Positions 30,221 to 36,154 of a stretch of 36,154 bases of DNA are shown here, in pieces. Location of the stretch: NCBI GenBank assembly GCA_017472865.1, contig JAFUNV010000084.1, positions 1 to 36,154 on the forward strand, in the 5' to 3' direction. The stretch's first letter is position 1. Every line of letters starts with the position of its first letter. The notes below the pieces were generated by a model. That model had not been told where the DNA came from. It did no database searches and saw nothing but the letters and a program-made list of their open reading frames with translations. Source of the DNA: Ruminiclostridium sp. Its GTDB lineage: Bacteria > Bacillota > Clostridia > Oscillospirales > Ruminococcaceae. The position numbers and the translations under genes were made by a program.

Positions 30221-32155
30221 TTAAACCTTGAGTCTGTCGACCTGATCCTTGAGAATCTTGGACTGTCCGCTTAATTCTTCACAGGAAGCGGCAGTTTCTT
30301 CAGCTGTCGCAGAGTTCTGCTGAACAACGGTAGAAATCTGGTTAATACCGATGTTAACCTGCTGGATAGCTTCAGCCTGAGAAGCAGCGGCTGTGGAGAT
30401 TTCGCCGATAAGACGGTCAGTCTGGCCTGAAATATCAATTACTTCCTTCATGATGAGCGCAGTCTTTTCAGCAATTGCGGAGCCGTTTGTAACAGCTTCG
30501 ATAGTAGCTGTGATAAGGTCGCCTGTATTCTTTGCAGCCTCAGCAGATTTACCTGCAAGGTTACGTACTTCGTCAGCAACTACTGCGAAGCCCTTACCTG
30601 CATCGCCTGCACGAGCAGCTTCAACAGCTGCGTTAAGAGCGAGGATATTTGTCTGGAATGCGATATCATCAATAGCCTTGATAATGTTCTGGATTTCGTT
30701 GGACTTGGTCTTGATTTCTTCCATAGCTTCAAGCATGTGCTTCATTTCGCCGTTCTGGATGCTTATCTTTTCACGGCTCTGCTCGGAAAGGTCGTTTGCC
30801 TTCTGAGCGTTACCGGCAGTCTGCTCAATCTGGTTGGAAATGTTAGCGATTGTGGAAGAAAGCTCGTCAATTGCGGTAGCCTGCTCGGTTGTACCTGCTG
30901 CGAGGGTCTGAGAACCGTAGGCAATCTGTGAAGAACCGCTCATAACGTCGTCAGCGGACATATTCATGTTGCTGATAATCTGATTTAAGGTTGTGGAAAT
31001 CTTGTAGAAGGATTCCTTGATTTCACTGAAGTCGCCGATATACTCAACAGAAGTCTGTCTTGTGAAGTCGCCGTCAGCCATCGCGGAAAGAACAGCGGCA
31101 ATATCGCCTATGTAAGAATTGAGAGTTCTCTTTGTGAATTCAAGATTCTTTACAAATGTACCGATTTCGTCATTGCTGAAATTGAAAGTGGAATCGGGGA
31201 AGTGGAGGTCGCCGCGGCTCATGCTGTCAGCAATTTCAGTAGCTTCCTTGATAGGCTTTTCAACCATCTTATTGAGGAAGAAGATAATTATAACGCCTGC
31301 AGCAATTACTGCAACGAGAGCGATTATAATTGAAATGATAATCATGGATGTAGCAAGTGCATCACTTTCGGCAGACGAGAAGCCTGCAAAGAATGCGCCT
31401 ACAATCTGACCGTTTACGTCATTCATAGGGATGTAGTCTACATAGTGATTCTGACCAAGGATATCAGCCTGTCCGGAATATGCCTGACCACCGTCGATAA
31501 CCTGCTTCTTTACGTTTTCAGCCATAGTTGTACCGACAGCTCTGCCGCCCTTACCGTCAGAAACAGTTGTCGCAATACGTGTGTTGCCTTCAAAGATTGT
31601 AACTTCGGCACCTGTCTGCGTTTTTACCATATCAAGGTAGCCACATTCCTGGAGGCTCATACCTATAATTATGGAGCCGACGGTTTCACCTTCGTATGCA
31701 ACGGGGCTGCAGTACTGAATTGTAAGTCCTGCGGCTGAGTCCTTGACAATACCCTTGATGGTCTTGCCGCCTGAAACGGAAGCAGCATCAAAATCAGCTA
31801 CATTGTAGTTATCAGACTTGAAAACAACGGAACCGGTCTTGTCGGTTACGGCGATAAAATCGTAATCTGTTTCCTTGAACTTTGCCCATTCGGAAGTGAG
31901 TATGGACTTATCACCTGTGGAAACAGCCATACCTGAAGCGTGTTCAGCTTCAAGGACTTCATAAATTTCCTCTACACGGTCGCACTGCGCCTCAACATCG
32001 TGCTGGAGAACGTTTACGCCGGTAGCAGACTGCATGAGCATAAGCTTATCATTATTACCTAATGACTGGAAAATCGTAGTACAGATAATTACCGCACATG
32101 TCACAACAAGACATATATCGACAATTATTGTTAGTTTGGTACTTAATTTTTGCAT
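30221..32155 (-). CDS. methyl-accepting chemotaxis protein with Cache-type sensor
   Basis: A 644-residue membrane receptor. Layout: TM1 (about 7-31), periplasm-side sensor of the single Cache type (about 35-275, with [27 protein letters not shown] and [17 protein letters not shown] strands), TM2 (about 280-305), HAMP and a second HAMP-like stretch (about 305-390), and the helical signalling hairpin (about 410-644). The CheA/CheW-contact tip is near 505-535 ([25 protein letters not shown] onward to [13 protein letters not shown]), highly conserved. It should report a small-molecule ligand to the chemotaxis kinase. No che or flagellar gene is in the window. GGGAGG precedes the ATG at 6 bases. 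Confidence 0.96.
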   Translation of the reverse strand: MQKLSTKLTIIVDICLVVTCAVIICTTIFQSLGNNDKLMLMQSATGVNVLQHDVEAQCDRVEEIYEVLEAEHASGMAVSTGDKSILTSEWAKFKETDYDFIAVTDKTGSVVFKSDNYNVADFDAASVSGGKTIKGIVKDSAAGLTIQYCSPVAYEGETVGSIIIGMSLQECGYLDMVKTQTGAEVTIFEGNTRIATTVSDGKGGRAVGTTMAENVKKQVIDGGQAYSGQADILGQNHYVDYIPMNDVNGQIVGAFFAGFSSAESDALATSMIIISIIIALVAVIAAGVIIIFFLNKMVEKPIKEATEIADSMSRGDLHFPDSTFNFSNDEIGTFVKNLEFTKRTLNSYIGDIAAVLSAMADGDFTRQTSVEYIGDFSEIKESFYKISTTLNQIISNMNMSADDVMSGSSQIAYGSQTLAAGTTEQATAIDELSSTIANISNQIEQTAGNAQKANDLSEQSREKISIQNGEMKHMLEAMEEIKTKSNEIQNIIKAIDDIAFQTNILALNAAVEAARAGDAGKGFAVVADEVRNLAGKSAEAAKNTGDLITATIEAVTNGSAIAEKTALIMKEVIDISGQTDRLIGEISTAAASQAEAIQQVNIGINQISTVVQQNSATAEETAASCEELSGQSKILKDQVDRLKV

Positions 32156-32188
32156 GATTTACCTCCCTGCATTTGCATAATTTTATTA

Positions 32189-32217
32189 ATCATACCATAT
32201 TTGTATAAGTTTGTCAA
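32189..32217 (-). promoter_or_regulatory. sigma-A type promoter of the chemotaxis receptor gene
   Basis: On the minus strand a perfect TTGACA (32217-32212), 17 bases, then TATGAT (32194-32189). The receptor therefore has its own promoter and is not merely cotranscribed with the ACT gene upstream. No sigma-28-type motif was seen. Confidence 0.7.
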
Positions 32218-32288
32218 TTGATATTTAGCCTATATGTGTATTTTGTGAAAATTGAACAAAACATCTGCCATCAATAAAGAGTTATGTC

Positions 32289-32711
32289 TCAGGCAATATC
32301 CGCAGAAGAAAGGAGTTTTACATTCTTTGCGGTGAGAACCTCGACTGCTTTATTATTGTCATCAACACGTACAACAATATCAGCCTGACCTTCTCTCTTG
32401 CACATGAGGGAATAGCAGTATTCTACATTGATTCCTGCGTCTTCAAAAGCAGCGATTACCTCGTATAAAGCACCTGAGTAGTCGGGGATTGTAAAGCCGA
32501 GTACGCTTGTAACAGTAGCAGTGCAGCCGTTTTCTCTGAGAGTAGCCAGAGTTGCCACAGCATCCTTTACAACTATTCTGATAATTCCGAAATCGGTTGT
32601 ATCTGCAATTGTGATTGCGCGTATGTCAATTTTGTTATCGTTGAGAATTTCCATGACAGAGGCAAGTCTGCCTGCCTTATTTTCAATAAAAACGGAAATC
32701 TGTTCTAACAT
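32289..32711 (-). CDS. tandem ACT domain protein
   Basis: A 140-residue protein of two ACT domains (about 1-68 and 70-138) with no catalytic part. The first begins MLEQISVFIENKAGRLASVMEIL, a typical ACT strand-helix with the Gly-Arg-Leu turn; the second is VLGFTIPDYSGALYEVIAAFEDAGINVEYCYSL. ACT domains bind amino acids or related small ligands. Stand-alone versions next to paaK and ior genes are a recurring arrangement in anaerobes, so it probably senses aromatic or branched amino acids and modulates the neighbouring enzymes. It lies 21 bases after paaK, last in the operon. I see no clear terminator after it. Confidence 0.9.
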   Translation of the reverse strand: MLEQISVFIENKAGRLASVMEILNDNKIDIRAITIADTTDFGIIRIVVKDAVATLATLRENGCTATVTSVLGFTIPDYSGALYEVIAAFEDAGINVEYCYSLMCKREGQADIVVRVDDNNKAVEVLTAKNVKLLSSADIA

Positions 32712-32732
32712 GATGGTTCCTTCCTTTCCCTG

Positions 32733-34052
32733 TTACTTGGTGAATTTGTTCTTGATTTTACGGTTATCTATGCAGCGTGTAGCCTTACCCATAGAGCGTG
32801 CAAGGGATTTGGGTTCAAGAAGCTTTATTGTAACGCCTACGCCGATAGCTGAATCAATGGCAGATTTGAGCTTTTTCTTGTATGCTTCAACGTCCTTAAC
32901 GTTATCGCCGAACATATCATCTCTGATTTCAAGCTGAACCTCAAGAGTATCCAGGTTATTGACTCTGTCAACTACGAGGAGATAGTTGGTAGCCTTGTTG
33001 TCTACGCTTAAAAGTGCAGATTCAATCTGTGACGGGAATACGTTTACGCCGCGGATAATAAGCATATCATCGGTTCTGCCCTGAGGCTTGAGCATACGAA
33101 CGAGGGTTCTGCCGCATTCGCACTTGTCATAAACAAGAGTGGCAATATCGCGGGTTCTGTATCTGATAAGCGGGAGAGCTTCCTTTGTGATACAGGTGAA
33201 TACAAGCTCGCCCTGCTGACCTGCAGGAAGGACTTCAAGAGTATCGGGGTCGATAATTTCAGGAATGAAGTGGTCTTCACAGATATGCATACCGCACTGA
33301 TATTCACATTCGCAGGAAACAGAGGGACCCATGATTTCGGAAAGACCATAGATATCGTAAGCCTTGATACCAAGACCAGCTTCAATTTCCTTTCTCATTT
33401 CCTCGGTCCAGGGTTCTGCGCCGAAAACGCCTGCCTTGAGCTTAAGTTCGTCCTTGGACATGCCTATTTCATGCATAAGCTCGATAAGGCTTATTGCATA
33501 AGAAGGAGTCATGCAGACGATAGTCGAACCGAAGTCACGGAACATTTCAAGCTGACGCTGGCTGTTACCTGCGGAAGCAGGGATTGCTGTTGCACCAAGC
33601 TTTTCTGCGCCGTAGTGCATACCTAAACCGCCTGTGAAAAGTCCGTAGCCATAGGAAACGTGGACGAAATCGTTCTTGTCACCGCCGCAGGAAGCGAGAG
33701 CTCTTGCTGCACATTCAGCCCAGATATCAATATCATTCTGTGTGTAGCCTACAACTGTCTGCTTTCCTGTTGTTCCTGAAGAAGCGTGGATACGTACAAC
33801 CTCGCTTGTAGGAGTTGCAAACATACCGTAGGGGTAATTGTCACGCAGATCCTGCTTTGTAGTGAAAGGGAGCTTGCTGAGGTCAGCGATAGTCTTTATA
33901 TCCTCGGGCTTTATACCTGCTGCGTCCATTTTTTCACGATAGGGCTTTACGTTATCGTAAACGCGTCTTATCTGCTGAGAAAGACGGAAAGACTGGAGCG
34001 CCTCGAGTTCATGACGGGGAGCGCATTCGATTTCTTTTTTGAAGTAGTTCAT
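32733..34052 (-). CDS. paaK: phenylacetate-CoA ligase
   Basis: A 439-residue AMP-forming ligase of the PaaK family: aryl-acetate + ATP + CoA to aryl-acetyl-CoA + AMP + PPi. The nucleotide loop is SSGTTGKQTVVGYT (91-104), followed by YGYGLFTGGLGMHYGAEKLG, the DIYGLSEIMGPSVSCECEYQCGMHICEDHF block typical of PaaK (near 235-265), RYRTRDI (near 300) and GRTDDMLIIRGVNVFPSQIE (near 330). AAAGGA precedes the ATG. With iorAB next door it can supply aryl-acetyl-CoA for reductive carboxylation to aryl-pyruvates or make ATP in the oxidative direction. Tolerance for phenylacetate, indoleacetate or 4-hydroxyphenylacetate cannot be read from sequence. Confidence 0.94.
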   Translation of the reverse strand: MNYFKKEIECAPRHELEALQSFRLSQQIRRVYDNVKPYREKMDAAGIKPEDIKTIADLSKLPFTTKQDLRDNYPYGMFATPTSEVVRIHASSGTTGKQTVVGYTQNDIDIWAECAARALASCGGDKNDFVHVSYGYGLFTGGLGMHYGAEKLGATAIPASAGNSQRQLEMFRDFGSTIVCMTPSYAISLIELMHEIGMSKDELKLKAGVFGAEPWTEEMRKEIEAGLGIKAYDIYGLSEIMGPSVSCECEYQCGMHICEDHFIPEIIDPDTLEVLPAGQQGELVFTCITKEALPLIRYRTRDIATLVYDKCECGRTLVRMLKPQGRTDDMLIIRGVNVFPSQIESALLSVDNKATNYLLVVDRVNNLDTLEVQLEIRDDMFGDNVKDVEAYKKKLKSAIDSAIGVGVTIKLLEPKSLARSMGKATRCIDNRKIKNKFTK

Positions 34053-34085
34053 TGGTTTTTCCTTTCTGCTTTTATCAGAAGCATT

Positions 34086-34658
34086 TTATACATTTTCGCC
34101 GAGTGCGAAAGCTTTTCTGTTTATTTCCAGAGCCTTGGGAGGAACACATTCCTCAAGTGCCTTCTTCCATGCTTCTGCGGGGAAGTCCATAATTCTTGAA
34201 AGCACACCCATGAGGACAACATTTACTGCTCTGGAGGAGCCTGCATCTTCAGCAAGGGCGAGCGCGTCAAGGGCTGTGATATCAACACCCTTTGCCTTGA
34301 TTTTGTCTATAATATCCGCAGGGTATTCCATAGCACCTGTGATTACGGGCATAGGAGGAGTCTGCTGGGTATTTGTGATAATCTTGCCGCCCTTCTTCAG
34401 ATACGAAAGCCATCTTGCGGCTTCGAGCTCTTCAAAAGAAATAATAATATCTGCTTCGCCCTTTTCGATAACAGGGGAATAAACCTTTTCACCATATTTA
34501 ATATATGTAACTACGGAGCCGCCGCGCTGGGACATACCGTGTACTTCGGAAACCTTTACGTCAAAACCCTGTGAAAGAAGGGTATTACCTAAAATTCTGC
34601 TGGCGAGGAGAGTTCCCTGACCACCTACGCCTACAAGCATAATTGATTTTGTAGCCAT
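34086..34658 (-). CDS. iorB: indolepyruvate:ferredoxin oxidoreductase, beta subunit
   Basis: A 190-residue subunit of the 2-oxoacid oxidoreductase gamma/beta type. It begins with the family's GVGGQGTLLASRILG (9-23), then SEVHGMSQRGGSVVTYIKYG (37-56), the conserved region that shapes the active site with the alpha subunit. Together IorAB oxidise aryl-pyruvates to aryl-acetyl-CoA + CO2 with reduction of ferredoxin, reversibly in some anaerobes. It starts 14 bases after iorA and is followed by paaK after 33 bases, forming one operon. Length is normal for stand-alone IorB. Confidence 0.94.
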   Translation of the reverse strand: MATKSIMLVGVGGQGTLLASRILGNTLLSQGFDVKVSEVHGMSQRGGSVVTYIKYGEKVYSPVIEKGEADIIISFEELEAARWLSYLKKGGKIITNTQQTPPMPVITGAMEYPADIIDKIKAKGVDITALDALALAEDAGSSRAVNVVLMGVLSRIMDFPAEAWKKALEECVPPKALEINRKAFALGENV

Positions 34659-34672
34659 TAATCTTACCTCCC

Positions 34673-36154
34673 TTATTCTTCGATTGCATCAAACCTGCAC
34701 ATCTGTGAGCAGAGACCACAGCCTACGCAGAGAGTGTTGTCAATCTTTGCCTTGCCCTCAGCCATGGAAATAGCGGGGCAGCCGATTTTCATGCATGCCT
34801 TGCAGGACTTGCACTTTTCGGTATTGATTTTGAGAGGCGGATTGTGCTTTACTGTTTTAAGAAGAGCACAGGGCTTTCTTGTGATGATTACGCTGGGCTC
34901 CTTTGCGTCAAGCTCGGTCTTGATAACCTTTTCAAGCTCAGCTAAATTACCGGGGTCAACAACAGTCACACGGTTGATGCCTACTGCCTTTACAACAGCT
35001 TCAAGGTCAACTGCGCTTGCGGGGTCTCCGTGGATATTCTTGCCGTTTGCGGGGTTGTTCTGGTGACCTGTCATGCCTGTAATAGAGTTGTCAAGCACGA
35101 TAACTGTGGAGTTGCTTGCGTTGTATGCGATACTGATAAGACCTGTGATACCCGAGTGGATAAAGGTGGAGTCACCGATAACGGCAACGGACTTGTTTTC
35201 GTATTCGCCCTTGCGAGCTTTGTTGAAGCCGTGAAGACCGCTTATTGAAGCACCCATACATACAGTGGTATCCATAGCGTTGAGAGGAGCTGCGGCACCG
35301 AGTGTATAGCAGCCGATATCACCGCTTACCATAACGCCCAGCTTCTTTAATGTATAGAACACACCTCTGTGAGGACAGCCTGCGCACATTACAGGGGGTC
35401 TTACGGGTACATTTTCATCAAACTCTACATATTCAGCCTTTTCGCCGAGGATTTTATCACGGAGGTAGGACTGGGAATACTCGCCGAGAAGGGTAAATTC
35501 AGCCTTTCCGAGAGGATTGAGACCGATTTTGCGGCAGTGGGTTTCGATTACGTCGTCAAGCTCCTCAACAACATAGAGCTTTTCAACCTTGGAAGCGAAA
35601 TCCTTGATGAGTTCAACAGGCAGGGGATTAATCATACCGAGCTTCAGGTAGCTTGCGTTTTCGCCGAGAGCTTCCTTTGCGTACTGATATGCAATACCTG
35701 CGGTGATGATACCGATTTTTGTGCTGTTCATCTCTACTGTATTGAGAGGAGAGGTCTCAGCATAAGCTGTGAGCTTTCTTGTACGTTCTTCAACGATAAC
35801 GTGCTTAGGAATAGCGTTACCGGGGGTCATTACGTACTTGCGGATATCGCGTGCGTATTCGGGGAGAGCCTTTTCAATTCTTTCTTCCTCTGCAACAGCG
35901 CTCTGGGAGTGAGAAACACGGGTAGAGAGGCGGAGAATTACGGGAGTATCGAACTGCTCGCTTATTTCAAAGGCAAGCTTTGTATAATCCTTACATTCTG
36001 CACTGTCCGAGGGTTCAAGCATGGGAACCTTTGCTGAAACGGCGTAATGACGGGAATCCTGCTCATTCTGAGAGGAATGCATGCCCTGGTCGTCTGCAAC
36101 CGCGATAACGAGACCGCCGTTTACGCCTGTGTAGGACGCAGTGAAAAGCGGGTC
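34673..36154 (-). CDS. iorA: indolepyruvate:ferredoxin oxidoreductase, alpha subunit, partial
   Basis: The frame is open to the window edge, so the start is outside; 493 residues are visible of a usual 580-600. The first visible residues (GVNGGLVIAVADDQGMHSSQNEQDSR) belong to the N-terminal pyrimidine-binding domain, so the ATG at 36082 is internal. The thiamine diphosphate and magnesium part is PPVMCAGCPHRGVFYTLKK, GDIGCYTLG and GDSTFIHSGITGL. The C-terminus carries a ferredoxin-like pair of [4Fe-4S] sites, CKSCKACMKIGCP and CVGCGLCSQMC. It is the catalytic subunit of IorAB. The promoter lies beyond the window. Confidence 0.94.
   Translation of the reverse strand, partial: DPLFTASYTGVNGGLVIAVADDQGMHSSQNEQDSRHYAVSAKVPMLEPSDSAECKDYTKLAFEISEQFDTPVILRLSTRVSHSQSAVAEEERIEKALPEYARDIRKYVMTPGNAIPKHVIVEERTRKLTAYAETSPLNTVEMNSTKIGIITAGIAYQYAKEALGENASYLKLGMINPLPVELIKDFASKVEKLYVVEELDDVIETHCRKIGLNPLGKAEFTLLGEYSQSYLRDKILGEKAEYVEFDENVPVRPPVMCAGCPHRGVFYTLKKLGVMVSGDIGCYTLGAAAPLNAMDTTVCMGASISGLHGFNKARKGEYENKSVAVIGDSTFIHSGITGLISIAYNASNSTVIVLDNSITGMTGHQNNPANGKNIHGDPASAVDLEAVVKAVGINRVTVVDPGNLAELEKVIKTELDAKEPSVIITRKPCALLKTVKHNPPLKINTEKCKSCKACMKIGCPAISMAEGKAKIDNTLCVGCGLCSQMCRFDAIEE

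Noticed and set aside
35369..36037. 222-residue open frame opposite iorA
   Set aside because: Antisense shadow of a conserved iron-sulfur oxidoreductase gene.
1..36154. CRISPR arrays, tRNA or rRNA genes, insertion sequences, prophage genes
   Set aside because: No regularly spaced repeats, cloverleaf sequences, transposase motifs or phage structural genes were recognised on either strand.

Overview
This 36.2 kb window looks like chromosome from a gut- or rumen-type anaerobic Firmicute of the Ruminococcus/Oscillospiraceae kind. The inference rests on moderate GC, strong AGGAGG-type ribosome sites, a secreted GH5 cellulase-type lipoprotein, PerR plus rubrerythrin, a choloylglycine-hydrolase family enzyme, and a ferredoxin-linked indolepyruvate oxidoreductase/phenylacetate-CoA ligase operon as in rumen fibre degraders. 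No marker gene fixes the species. I saw no tRNA, rRNA, transposon or CRISPR array. No gene-free stretch exceeds 300 bases; the longest is 22929-23227.

Layout. 1-2071: 3' end of rpsI, then an overlapping GNAT acetyltransferase/FliB-like pair. 2258-5584: two ECF sigma genes, each followed by a membrane protein. 5764-7593: GH5 lipoprotein with its own promoter and a 20-bp palindrome in the leader. 7646-17634: two paralogous ECF sigma/large-ectodomain modules pointing outward on opposite strands. Between them lie a zinc-ribbon/TIR/TPR membrane protein, a choloylglycine-hydrolase family protein and sfsA. 17695-21794 (minus): response regulator, ABC ATPase, ABC-2 permease, histidine kinase and a small membrane protein. 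21986-22928: perR-rubrerythrin behind a Fur-type operator. 23228-27848: a five-gene cluster of alpha/beta hydrolase, stand-alone condensation domain, carrier protein, acyl-activating enzyme and SCP2-like lipid-binding protein. 28462-30118: a coiled-coil protein divergent from a DUF1846 protein. 30221-36154 (minus): chemotaxis receptor, then iorA (partial)-iorB-paaK-ACT.

How the parts work together. The first 18 kb is dominated by envelope signalling: four ECF sigma factors, each translationally coupled or nearly so to a membrane protein that probably regulates it. Three or four of the sigma genes are preceded by related promoter-like elements that could mean autoregulation. The two-component/ABC block looks like a self-regulated export or resistance system, with direct repeats next to a weak promoter for the transporter. 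PerR and rubrerythrin form a peroxide-response unit. IorAB with PaaK and an ACT protein interconverts aryl-pyruvates, aryl-acetyl-CoA and aryl-acetates.

The best candidate for an undescribed system is the 23228-27848 cluster. It has the minimal parts of a split, single-module NRPS-like assembly line: an activating ligase, a carrier and a condensation enzyme whose HHxxxDG motif reads DHMTMDS. An SCP2 lipid binder and a membrane-anchored hydrolase accompany them. The simplest inference is a small acyl-amide or acyl-ester product. Second in interest are the inverted ECF/ectodomain modules, one of whose sigma genes has no ATG, GTG or TTG start at its expected N-terminus.
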